A stretch of 64,000 nucleotides of DNA from contig NZ_FQTX01000003.1 of NCBI RefSeq assembly GCF_900129045.1, positions 1 to 64,000 of the forward strand. The letters run 5' to 3'. The DNA is from Bifidobacterium merycicum DSM 6492. Lineage in GTDB: Bacteria; Actinomycetota; Actinomycetes; Actinomycetales; Bifidobacteriaceae. This document shows, one piece after another, positions 1 through 7,559 of this stretch. The position numbers and the translations under genes are program-made. How positions within the stretch are numbered: the stretch's first letter is position 1; each line of letters starts with the position of its first letter. The notes under the pieces were generated by a model that searched no databases, had not been told where the DNA came from, and worked only from the letters and a program-made list of their open reading frames with translations.

Positions 1-49
1 AAAATGGGGATGTACAACAGCAGACCCCAACCCCGCCTTCCGCCTCCAT

Positions 50-215
50 CCCCAAAATCGGACGGAATCCGGGCAAAATTGTCTGAAAATGGGGATGTAT
101 AGCGGCAGAGTCCACTCCATTCTTGCCTCCGTCCCATTCCCTTCCCGCCCCGCCCGTCCCCACTCTCATCCCCAAAATCGGACAGAATCCGGGCAAAATT
201 GTCTGAAAATGGGGA
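50..215. repeat. 120-bp repeat with imperfect dyad, two full cores
   Basis: A core beginning CCCCAAAATCGGAC and ending GTCTGAAAATGGGG occurs at 50-95 and again at 170-215, exactly 120 bp apart. A third partial copy starts at base 1 (AAAATGGGGATGTA). The core ends are near inverted repeats (CCCCaaaaTCgGAC against GTCtGAaaatGGGG), so each copy could form a hairpin. A related core occurs downstream of the tRNA-Arg at 23870-23910. Function unknown. Confidence 0.7.
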
Positions 216-239
216 AACGCTGCGGGACTTGGAGCTCCA

Positions 240-326
240 GGACAAGACAAGACTGAAGCAAAAGACAAGACTGAAGCAAAAGACAAGACTGAAGCAAAAG
301 ACAAGACTGAAGCAAAAGACAAGACG
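240..326 (+). repeat. 18-bp tandem repeat, about 4.5 copies
   Basis: The unit GACAAGACTGAAGCAAAA is repeated head to tail about four and a half times without substitution, so the array is recent or actively homogenised. Being a multiple of three it keeps a frame open (TRLKQK repeats), but the flanking sequence does not look coding. Confidence 0.85.
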
Positions 327-680
327 AGGACCGGAGCCGCCGCATACGCGGGACTCCGGTCCTCCACACAACCAGCAGGAAGAAAAAGGAAAGATCCTGC
401 GGTTGATCCACATGGCCCGAACATGCGTTCAGGCCGACTGGCCGATCAGCCAGTTGATCGATCAATCGACTACCCGTCCAATTGGGTTGGCAAGCAGACA
501 AAAGCCAACCCAACCGAACAGGCAAGCAGACAGTCGCCGATCAGTCGATCACGAATAATCTGCGCCCATGAATGGGGACATCCGATCCGACGGACATCCA
601 ACCGCCCACGGGCAGACAAGGGACACGCTCACGAGCAGCCCACGGGTACACTCGCAAACATCTTTACGGGCACACCTGCA

Positions 681-763
681 CCGTACCGTACCGTACCGTA
701 CCGCAAACGCAAACCGCAAACCGCAAACCGCAAACGACAAACGGCAAACCGCAAACCGCACCC
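681..763 (+). repeat. Adjacent 5-bp and 7-bp microsatellites
   Basis: Four copies of CCGTA (681-700) are followed directly by seven to eight copies of a 7-bp unit close to CGCAAAC/CCGCAAA (701-763). Such arrays are slippage-prone. They lie just beyond the 3' end of the GH30 gene. Confidence 0.8.
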
Positions 764-791
764 GTGAGCGGCAAGCCCGGGCATAATCCGC

Positions 792-2138
792 TCAGTCCAG
801 CACGAAGGTGTTGAACGATCGCGGAGCAAGCGTTACCTTGAAGCCGCGTTCGGTGGCATCGGGATCGGCGAATTCGAACGGGCGCTCCTCGTCGAGGGCG
901 TTCTGCGCCACGACCACCACCGTGCCGTCCGGGTTGCGGAAGGCGATGGCCATCGAGTTGAAATGGCCAGTGGTGCCGAGCACCTTCGCGCCGGGCCTGA
1001 CGAAATGCGAGAAGTGGCGCATCACGTAGTATTCCGGATTGCGGCGCACCTCATGCGTGTCGGCGGTGATGGTGAACAGGGAGTTCTGCCACCAGCCCCA
1101 TGTGGAATCCTGGTCGTCAAGAATCATGTTCCAGTAGGTGTATGCGGTGGCGCCGTTGCGGAAGTAGTGGTTAATCAGATGGAAGATGTACTCCGCGTAC
1201 TCCCAGCTGTTGTCGCCGGTGCCGCATTCGGACTCCGACTGGATCAGCTCGATCTCCGGCCATGATTCGTGCGTGCGGGCGATGCAGTTCTGGCCGGCCC
1301 ACTGGTAGGCGATGCCCTTGATGTACTTGCGCGCGCCGTCGTCGAAGAGGATGTTGTCGACGAAGCGGTTGTAGTTGTTGAGCGTCATGCCATAGCCGCC
1401 GCCGGTCCAAGCCATGTCCTCCGGGCCGTTGAGGGTGCCCAGCCAGATGTCGGTGTCGAGTCCGGCCTCGTCGAACGCCGGTCCGAGGTAGTCGCGGATG
1501 AACACCTTGAGCGCTTCGGAATCCCACAGGGCGCTCGGGAACTTCTGGTCGGCGAACACCTCGTTCTGCACGTGCAGCTGGTTCACAGTGATGCCGTGCT
1601 CGGCGTAGGCCTGGATGTACTTGACGAAGTATTTGGCGTAGGCTCTGAGGTTCTCCGGGGTCTGCACGAGACGGCCGTAGTTGTAGGCCTTCGGGCGCTT
1701 CATCCACGTCGGCGGGCTCCACGGGCTGGAGAACAGTTGCATGTTCGGCTGCCATCCCTGCGCGCGGTGGATGTACGGGATCAGGGTCTGTTCGTCGTGT
1801 TCGACGGAGAAATGTTCCATCTCGTAGTCGCCGTCGACCTCGTCGTAGCTGTACCAGTGGTCGGCGAAATCGTTGGCTCCGACGGGGGCGCGGTTGAAGG
1901 TGAAGTTCATCTCGTCGGGGCTGAACAGTTCCTTGATGATCTGGTCGCGTTCGGCTTCGCTGACGTTCTGCAGCGGCAGCCAGCCGAGTTCGTTGAAGCA
2001 GCCGCCGAAGCCGCGCAGGGCTTGGTATTCGTTGCCGTCGAGCTGCAGGTCGGCCGCGGTGGTGGCGTTGGTGGATTCGATGTCGGAGGTTCGGTCGGCA
2101 AGCTTGTCGTCTTGCGTCGTTGCAATCCAGGTGGTCAT
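792..2138 (-). CDS. Glycoside hydrolase family 30 enzyme
   Basis: A 448-residue retaining beta-glycosidase of the GH30 clan-A TIM-barrel family; no signal peptide, so cytoplasmic. The N-terminus carries the GH30 entry motif (RGFGGCFNE, residues 42-50) and SPWSPPTWMK (139-148). The likely acid/base is Glu193 in HVQNEV and the likely nucleophile Glu302 in IQSESECG, placed by analogy with glucocerebrosidase. Start 2138 is chosen because AAGGAG lies just upstream (about 2143-2148); the frame stays open to 2249 without a site. It lies 134 bp downstream of an MFS permease on the same strand, a probable operon for uptake and cleavage of one beta-linked sugar. GH30 members cleave beta-glucosides, beta-xylosides, beta-1,6-glucans or beta-1,6-galactans; the substrate cannot be told here, although the nearby GH42 makes galactosides a reasonable guess. 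Confidence 0.9.
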   Translation of the reverse strand: MTTWIATTQDDKLADRTSDIESTNATTAADLQLDGNEYQALRGFGGCFNELGWLPLQNVSEAERDQIIKELFSPDEMNFTFNRAPVGANDFADHWYSYDEVDGDYEMEHFSVEHDEQTLIPYIHRAQGWQPNMQLFSSPWSPPTWMKRPKAYNYGRLVQTPENLRAYAKYFVKYIQAYAEHGITVNQLHVQNEVFADQKFPSALWDSEALKVFIRDYLGPAFDEAGLDTDIWLGTLNGPEDMAWTGGGYGMTLNNYNRFVDNILFDDGARKYIKGIAYQWAGQNCIARTHESWPEIELIQSESECGTGDNSWEYAEYIFHLINHYFRNGATAYTYWNMILDDQDSTWGWWQNSLFTITADTHEVRRNPEYYVMRHFSHFVRPGAKVLGTTGHFNSMAIAFRNPDGTVVVVAQNALDEERPFEFADPDATERGFKVTLAPRSFNTFVLD

Positions 2139-2272
2139 GATGCTCCTTGGTATCGTCGTTGATAATTCGAATATGCGTTGATGTTTGGTATGGATGGGAT
2201 GCGGGGCGATTTGGCCCCGCGGAGGGAGACAGTCTACGAAAACGACCATCTCCCCGGTTTGGAGCAGCTATC

Positions 2273-3598
2273 TTACTTGACCTTCTTGATGGCCATGATG
2301 AAGATACAGCCGATGATGGCCAATGCGATGGCGACCGGGAACGCGAAGTTGTAGCCCAGTGCCACGACGATGGTGGACATGATGACCGGACCGCACATCT
2401 GGCCGAGGGTGGTGGCCATGTTCAGGATGCCCAGATCCTTGCCGGCTTCTTCCTTGTTCGGCAGGACGTCCACGAGCAGGGCCTGGTCGACGGCGGAGTA
2501 GACGGCGTAGCCGAGACCTGCGATGCCGGCGAACAAGTACATGCCCAGCGAAGACGGAATCAGCCACGGCATGGCGATGCCGACGGCGAAGAGCACGGAG
2601 GCCACGACGACCGGAACCTTACGGCGACCGATGAAATCGGACACCGGGCCGGAGATGAAGGAACCAACCAGGGACATGACCATCATGATCATGGACACGA
2701 CGGACACGGTGACGGCGGATTCCTTGACGGACTGGCCGATGTAGTTCTGGATGATGTACAGCTGGTAGACGTTGATCATCTGGTAGCTGATGAGCATGCA
2801 GAAGCGGCCGGCGAAAGCCTTGTAGAAGTCATGGGCGGTGGAGAACTTCGGCGGGCGGAAGGAGACGAGGATGTCCTTGAAGGAGCCTTCGTCCTTCGGC
2901 AGGAAGTCGGCGGACTGCTCCTTCGGCAGGATGATCACGGCGACGACACCGCCGAGGAACATGAGCACGCCGGCGACGGCGAAGCCCGGAACCAGGTTTT
3001 CGATGAACAGGGCGCCCAGCATGGTGCCGATTGGAGCGCCGATGGTGGAGCCGGCGCCGTAGAAGGCGGACATGGTTCCGCGGATGCCGGACGGCACGCG
3101 GTCGGACAGGATGGCCACCAGCGGAGCGATCATGCAGTTGAGACCGAACATGCAGCCGCAGTAGAAGATCGTCAACAGCACGGCGTTATGCGTGGTGCCG
3201 GTCAGGAACAGCATGACGCCACCGAGCACGGCTCCGAAGAGGATCCACGGGGTACGACGGCCGAACCTGGAACGGGAACGATCGGAGAAGTTGCCGAACA
3301 TCAGGTTGGCGACCAGAGACGCGACGGCGGTGAAGGCGTTGACGACGCCCACCAAAGCGTCCGGATTGACGCCCGGGATGGTCTTGTAGTGCATCGGCAG
3401 CAGCACTGCGGAGACGATGCCGAGGCCGGACATCCACAGGAGGCCGAAGACGATGAAGCCGGCTCCGAAGCGGAACATGGTCACCTTGTCCAGCGGTTTG
3501 CCGGTCTCAGGCGATAGACGCGGATCCTTCTCCGCGGCGGCGACGTTGGCGTTGTACGCGGCCAGACGCTCTTCCGTGCTTGCAATTGCCTCACTCAT
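2273..3598 (-). CDS. MFS/GPH-type sugar permease
   Basis: A 441-residue major facilitator protein with about twelve hydrophobic segments. The loop motif DRSRSRFGRRTPW after the second segment resembles the D-R-x-R-x-R-x-G-R-R motif of MFS and glycoside-pentoside-hexuronide permeases. Start 3598 (MSEAIAST) is supported by AAAGGAG just upstream; the frame extends to 3781 but that part looks non-coding and includes the promoter region. It precedes the GH30 gene in the same direction and diverges from a TetR gene, so it probably imports the GH30 substrate and is probably controlled by that regulator through the palindrome at 3687-3708. The substrate is unknown. Confidence 0.88.
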   Translation of the reverse strand: MSEAIASTEERLAAYNANVAAAEKDPRLSPETGKPLDKVTMFRFGAGFIVFGLLWMSGLGIVSAVLLPMHYKTIPGVNPDALVGVVNAFTAVASLVANLMFGNFSDRSRSRFGRRTPWILFGAVLGGVMLFLTGTTHNAVLLTIFYCGCMFGLNCMIAPLVAILSDRVPSGIRGTMSAFYGAGSTIGAPIGTMLGALFIENLVPGFAVAGVLMFLGGVVAVIILPKEQSADFLPKDEGSFKDILVSFRPPKFSTAHDFYKAFAGRFCMLISYQMINVYQLYIIQNYIGQSVKESAVTVSVVSMIMMVMSLVGSFISGPVSDFIGRRKVPVVVASVLFAVGIAMPWLIPSSLGMYLFAGIAGLGYAVYSAVDQALLVDVLPNKEEAGKDLGILNMATTLGQMCGPVIMSTIVVALGYNFAFPVAIALAIIGCIFIMAIKKVK

Positions 3599-3686
3599 GA
3601 AACTCTCCTTTGAATCATGCTTCAGTAGTGAATTTGCTTGTGGTTGTGTATCTCGATTTAGGTCAGGGGGCTGCCTCGCCCCTCCG

Positions 3687-3708
3687 TTAACTACCACTTG
3701 GTAATTAA
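3687..3708. promoter_or_regulatory. Candidate TetR operator upstream of MFS-GH30
   Basis: A 22-bp palindrome, TTAAcTACCA joined to its complement cTGGTAaTTAA-like half, with 20 of 22 positions pairing. It lies about 90 bp before the permease start. Size and symmetry suit a TetR-family dimer. Assignment to the adjacent TetR gene is inference. Confidence 0.55.
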
Positions 3709-3829
3709 CATATCCATAGCGTAAATCATCCTTCCTGAAAACGCAAATCGGTCCGTCACCGACGCGCTCACCGGTTTTCATAAAGGCGATTCACACTGTT
3801 TGATTATCGGACAGCCGCCTTGTTTTTTA

Positions 3830-3852
3830 TTACTTAGTAGCTGCTTAGTTAA
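3830..3852. promoter_or_regulatory. Weaker dyad, possible second operator
   Basis: TTACTTAGTA at 3830-3839 and GCTTAGTTAA at 3843-3852 form a partial dyad and also a direct repeat of CTTAGT. A third CTTAGTAAG lies shortly before the TetR start. These could be autoregulatory sites; symmetry is poorer than at 3687-3708. Confidence 0.3.
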
Positions 3853-3961
3853 ATGATATTACATTTCTATTTTTCTGTCATTTTCGGCGTGTTCCAATGG
3901 TTTTGCACATACTTCCCCACTTCGTCCTGTACCTTAGTAAGCACAAGATAAAGGAGATTGC

Positions 3962-4588
3962 ATGCGTCGCCGCACCGAGAACAGACCCAAGAAACGAATG
4001 AGCGCCGAGGACCGCAGAAAGGCGATTCTCGAAACCACCATCTCGTTCATCTCTCAATTCGGTTTCTGGGGCTTCACCATCCGTGATGTGGCGCAAGCCC
4101 AGAACATCACCGAAGCCGGCCTCCTTTACTACTTCAAATCCAAAGAACAACTGCTTGAGGAAACCCTCAAATACGCCGATCGGACCAATCAGATCGCCAT
4201 CGCCGAACATCTCGGCGTGGAAGGCGTGACCGGCGAAGTCCTTGACGACGGCATCGCATACCATTGCGACCTGGGGCTCAAGGCCATCACCACGGGAACC
4301 GTGGAAACGAACGCCGGCCGTCCGGAAATGGTCCGCCTCTACACCCTGCTGGAAAGCGAGGCGTTGAGCAAGGACCATCCCGTGCACGAGTACTTCGAGC
4401 AGCGCGAGGACAATCTGCTCAAGGAATACGCGGTGGCCGCGGCCCGCGACGGGGTCGACGATCCGGAACGCACCGCACTGCAGGTGCTCTCCGCCATGGA
4501 AGGCCTACAGTTGCGCTGGCTCAACGGTGCCCGGAACGTCGACTTCGTCAACGAATGGAAAGCGCTCGTCGACCTGCTCATTCCCTGA
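3962..4588 (+). CDS. TetR-family transcriptional regulator (first paralogue)
   Basis: A 208-residue regulator with an N-terminal TetR helix-turn-helix at about residues 15-62 (ILETTISFISQFGFWGFTIR, then GLLYYFKSKEQLL). AAAGGAG at 3949-3955 supports the start. The C-terminal ligand domain contains LESEAL..DHPVHEYFEQRED, also present in the TetR protein at 6894-7523, and both end in a ...GLQLRW/GIQLRW segment, so the two are paralogues. It diverges from the MFS-GH30 pair and converges on GH42 with a gap of only 16 bp. Most bifidobacterial sugar loci use LacI or ROK regulators, so a TetR pair is less usual. It likely represses the permease/GH30 operon; the inducer is unknown. Confidence 0.9.
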   Translation: MRRRTENRPKKRMSAEDRRKAILETTISFISQFGFWGFTIRDVAQAQNITEAGLLYYFKSKEQLLEETLKYADRTNQIAIAEHLGVEGVTGEVLDDGIAYHCDLGLKAITTGTVETNAGRPEMVRLYTLLESEALSKDHPVHEYFEQREDNLLKEYAVAAARDGVDDPERTALQVLSAMEGLQLRWLNGARNVDFVNEWKALVDLLIP

Positions 4589-4604
4589 GCCGACCGCCCA
4601 TCGA

Positions 4605-6731
4605 TCAGCCCGCAATCACGGCGAGATTCCACCGCCCGATCGTCAGCTCATCGCCGACCTTCACCACATCGCCCGCCTTGAGCGCGACGCCTGACGTGGC
4701 CTCGCCGTCAACGGTGCCATCGGTGGCGATTACCACCGGCGCGACCACCACGTCGCCAGCCACCGGGCTTGCGACGGTGACCTCGTCGGCGGAATAGTTC
4801 AGCAGATACGTCACCGTCTCGCCCTTGGCATTGACGCCCTGACGCACGGCGACCTTGCCCGCGAGCGCGGCACCGCAGCCGGCGACACCCGCATGGTCGA
4901 CAGCTTCGCGCATCACCTCACGGATCGAATCCGCGTCGAGCAGCGTGGCGATCCATTCGGCGTCGCCCTTGCCGAAGGCGTGGCGGGTGACCGCCGCATA
5001 GTCCTTCCAAGCGTAGTGGCCGTATCCGGCGAGTACCTCGGTGTCTTCGCCGGCGTCCAGCAGCTCGATGAGCGCCTGCGCGTCGGTGGACGGCGTGCCC
5101 GCGAGGGGGCCGGAGAATTCCACGGACACGTGGCCGTTCGGCCTGGTGAACTGGTTGTAGGTCATGCCGAACACGTCGGTCAGATTGTGCGGCGCACGGT
5201 CGGCCCAGACGCTCACTTCGTCATCGCTCACGAAGGAGCGCATGGTGGACACCAGGTGGCCGCCGTCGGCGACGAAGGTGCGCAGGTTGTCGATGGTCTC
5301 CTGCGGAGCGCAGTAGAGGGCCGGCGTCACGATCATCTCGTATCCGGCGATCCGCTCGGCCGATGCGTCGGAAGGGATGAAGTCGCATTCGACGTTGAGT
5401 TCGAACAGCGCGTCGTACATGTTGCGCACCACGTCGTTGTACTTGAGCGTGCCGCCGAACGGGAAACCGGCTTCGATGAGGAACCAGTCGAGGGCCGTGA
5501 GCGATTCGTTGCTCACCATGATGGCGACCTTGTTGCGTTTGCTCAGGTGGACCAGACGCTCCCCCACTTCGGGCGAGGCGACCTCATGTCCGAACACGCC
5601 CGCCTCGCGGTAGGTCGGATTCGGTTCGAGGTCGTGGCTCAGCAGGCCCTTCCAGTAGGTTTCGAAGGAGTTGTGGATGGAGTGCCAATGCCAGTATTCC
5701 ACCATGTCCGCGCCGGATGCGAGGTGCGAGTAGGCCTGCAAGCGCAGCTGGCCGGGGAACGGGACCCATCCGTGCTGGCCTTGCGCTTCGGTTTCGAGCA
5801 CGAGGTAGTTGCGGCCGTTCTTGGTGGAACGGGTCATGTCGCCGCCGAAGGCGATCTCCTTGCCCGTCAGGTCGTCCTCGGTGGAATGGTAGATGTCCAC
5901 GCCGGTGATGTCCACGGCGGTCGCGGCCTTGAAATGGTCGACCGCGGGCTGCACACCGAAGGAGTAGCCTCGCCATTCGAAGTCGAAGTTGTGGGTGATG
6001 AACTGGTCGTCGTGGGCGTATTCGCGCACGATGTCGGTCTGCCACTGTAGGAAGGCGCGCACCTGATCGCGGCGGAACTTGTCGAATTCGCCGCCCAGGG
6101 ACTCGTTGATGGTGGCGGTCACGTCCGGGAAGTCCTCCCAGGAGTCGATGCGGTTGGACCAGTAGTCAAGGCCGAAGTGGTGGTTGAGCTCGTCCAGATC
6201 GCCGTGGAACTTCTCCCGCAGGTACTTGACGAACAGGCGCTGCATGTCATCGGAGACGGAATCGTAGTATTTCGTCTCGTTGTCCACCTGATAGCCGATG
6301 ACGGCCGGATGGTCGGCGACATGGGAGATGAGCTTGCGGATCACACGTTCGCCGTAGAAACGGTAGGTGGCGTTGACGATGTCCATGATCTGGCGCGCGC
6401 CATACTTGCCCTGTCCGTTCGGCGTGACCGCGAGCACGCTCGGGTCGAGTTTGACGAGCCAGCTGGGCACCGCGTAGGTCGGCGTGCCGACGATGACATC
6501 GATGCCGGCACGCTGCGCGGCGTCGAGCGCGCGGTCCACGTAGGTGAAGTCGAATACGCCCGGTTGCGGTTCGCAGGTGCTCCACGTGGATTCGGCGATG
6601 CGGATGACGTTCAGCCCCGCGTCCTTCATCATTTTCATATCCTCATCGATGCGGTCGATGCCTTTCATCATGAGGTATTCGTCATAGTATGCTGCGCCAA
6701 AAAGGATGTGGTCCACTTCGTTGCGACTCAT
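4605..6731 (-). CDS. Beta-galactosidase, GH42
   Basis: A 708-residue GH42 enzyme of typical length for the family (about 690). It starts with FGAAYYDEYLM, as is usual for GH42 proteins (residues 11-21). The acid/base is probably Glu152 in YQVDNET and the nucleophile Glu313 in LVLETEAQGQ. The trimerisation and C-terminal beta domains follow. No signal peptide, so it hydrolyses imported galactosides in the cytoplasm; bifidobacterial GH42 enzymes act on beta-1,3/1,4/1,6-galactosides from plants or milk. Start 6731 has only a weak AGGAAC site. Two candidate operators for a TetR regulator lie in the 160-bp gap before it, downstream of the second TetR gene. Confidence 0.93.
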   Translation of the reverse strand: MSRNEVDHILFGAAYYDEYLMMKGIDRIDEDMKMMKDAGLNVIRIAESTWSTCEPQPGVFDFTYVDRALDAAQRAGIDVIVGTPTYAVPSWLVKLDPSVLAVTPNGQGKYGARQIMDIVNATYRFYGERVIRKLISHVADHPAVIGYQVDNETKYYDSVSDDMQRLFVKYLREKFHGDLDELNHHFGLDYWSNRIDSWEDFPDVTATINESLGGEFDKFRRDQVRAFLQWQTDIVREYAHDDQFITHNFDFEWRGYSFGVQPAVDHFKAATAVDITGVDIYHSTEDDLTGKEIAFGGDMTRSTKNGRNYLVLETEAQGQHGWVPFPGQLRLQAYSHLASGADMVEYWHWHSIHNSFETYWKGLLSHDLEPNPTYREAGVFGHEVASPEVGERLVHLSKRNKVAIMVSNESLTALDWFLIEAGFPFGGTLKYNDVVRNMYDALFELNVECDFIPSDASAERIAGYEMIVTPALYCAPQETIDNLRTFVADGGHLVSTMRSFVSDDEVSVWADRAPHNLTDVFGMTYNQFTRPNGHVSVEFSGPLAGTPSTDAQALIELLDAGEDTEVLAGYGHYAWKDYAAVTRHAFGKGDAEWIATLLDADSIREVMREAVDHAGVAGCGAALAGKVAVRQGVNAKGETVTYLLNYSADEVTVASPVAGDVVVAPVVIATDGTVDGEATSGVALKAGDVVKVGDELTIGRWNLAVIAG

Positions 6732-6776
6732 GGTTTTCTTGTTCCTTACATCTTCGCTGACTACGGTCGAGATTTT

Positions 6777-6796
6777 TATCTAACAAGTATTAGATA
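6777..6796. promoter_or_regulatory. Candidate TetR operator 1 before GH42
   Basis: TATCTAA and its exact complement TTAGATA are separated by six bases, a 20-bp palindrome 46 bp before the GH42 start. The same layout recurs at 6855-6874. Confidence 0.6.
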
Positions 6797-6854
6797 TAAG
6801 AAATATATTATCTGCCCGCACATATGTCAAGAGGCTTGGAAATAAGGCGTGTCT

Positions 6855-6874
6855 TACCTAATAAACATTAGATA
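6855..6874. promoter_or_regulatory. Candidate TetR operator 2 before GH42
   Basis: TACCTAA, six bases, TTAGATA: identical half-site spacing to 6777-6796 with one substitution. The starts of the two sites are 78 bp apart. It lies just after the stop of the second TetR gene, placing it in the GH42 promoter region rather than the TetR promoter. Confidence 0.6.
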
Positions 6875-6893
6875 TACGACCAGCCGCTACTTT

Positions 6894-7523
6894 TTACCGG
6901 TATCCGTCCCATACCGGAGAGGGAAAAATCAACCGTTCGAAGGCGAGCCATTCGTCATACAGGTCGATCGGCGGTTTGCGCATCCACCGCAGCTGGATAC
7001 CGTCCATCGCCTCGATGCATTGCCGTACGATCGGCCGCATATTATCCCATCCGCCGACTTCCGGAGGCAGTTTCCATGCGAACTTTGAGTAATGCTCCCA
7101 CGTCAGATCCGGTCGGTTTTCGAAATACTCGTGCAGTGGATGGTCCGCGTTGAACGATTCGGTTTCCAAAACCATGTACAGCTGCAGCAGACTGCGGCGT
7201 TGCGCATTGTAGCGGACCAGAAACCGCAGATATGCGGGAAACAGCATGCCGTCAGAATCGCTGCCGGGCAATCCCGACTTGGCGAAGTCGGCGGGTGTGC
7301 CCTGCTGGTCGTAGCTATCGGTGACCAGCAGCGACAACAACCGCTCCTTGTTGCCGATGTAGTGCAGCAGTCCGGGCTGGCTCATGCCGATGGCGTCGGC
7401 GATGTCCTTGAGCGACGTGCCGTAGTACCCCTTCTCGCCGATCAGCCTGCCCGCCGCCGCGATGATTTCGCGTTTGCGCTCTTCGGGCGATTTACGAACC
7501 CGCTTTTTCCCCTCGGTAACCAT
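6894..7523 (-). CDS. TetR-family transcriptional regulator (second paralogue)
   Basis: A 209-residue regulator. The helix-turn-helix covers about residues 17-64 (IIAAAGRLIGEKGYYGTSLK and MSQPGLLHYIGNKERLL). The C-terminal domain has LETESF..DHPLHEYFENRPD and GIQLRW, matching the paralogue at 3962-4588. It is directly upstream of GH42 on the same strand with two palindromic candidate operators between them, so GH42 is its probable target. There is no convincing ribosome binding site before 7523; it lies 36 bp after the ligase gene on the same strand and may be translated from a shared transcript. Confidence 0.88.
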   Translation of the reverse strand: MVTEGKKRVRKSPEERKREIIAAAGRLIGEKGYYGTSLKDIADAIGMSQPGLLHYIGNKERLLSLLVTDSYDQQGTPADFAKSGLPGSDSDGMLFPAYLRFLVRYNAQRRSLLQLYMVLETESFNADHPLHEYFENRPDLTWEHYSKFAWKLPPEVGGWDNMRPIVRQCIEAMDGIQLRWMRKPPIDLYDEWLAFERLIFPSPVWDGYR

Positions 7524-7559
7524 ATGGAACAGCGTACCATCGGACGGGCCCTCGGCCGG

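Larger units (their letters stand above)
1..791. other. Gene-free repeat-rich intergenic region
   Basis: No credible gene is seen here. The stretch holds diverged copies of a roughly 120-bp repeat (about 1-215), an 18-bp tandem repeat (240-326), and abutting 5-bp and 7-bp microsatellites (681-763). Open frames across it are built from the repeats and lack ribosome binding sites. The GH30 gene ends at 792 reading toward this region, so its transcription termination may fall here, though I see no classic hairpin plus T-tract. Confidence 0.6.
3599..3961. promoter_or_regulatory. Divergent promoter region, MFS permease and TetR gene
   Basis: This 363-bp intergenic stretch is AT-richer than its surroundings. 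It contains a strong palindrome (3687-3708), a weaker 23-bp dyad (3830-3852) and a third CTTAGTAAG copy near 3934-3943, close to the TetR start. It must hold the promoters of both divergent genes. I could not assign -35/-10 boxes with confidence. Confidence 0.6.

Noticed and set aside
199-558. 119-codon open frame with TRLKQK repeats
   Set aside because: Produced by the 18-bp tandem repeat; no ribosome binding site, no family resemblance, composition unlike coding sequence here.
2147-3517. 456-codon His/Asp/Gly-rich plus-strand frame
   Set aside because: Antisense shadow of the MFS permease; composition reflects complementary codons.
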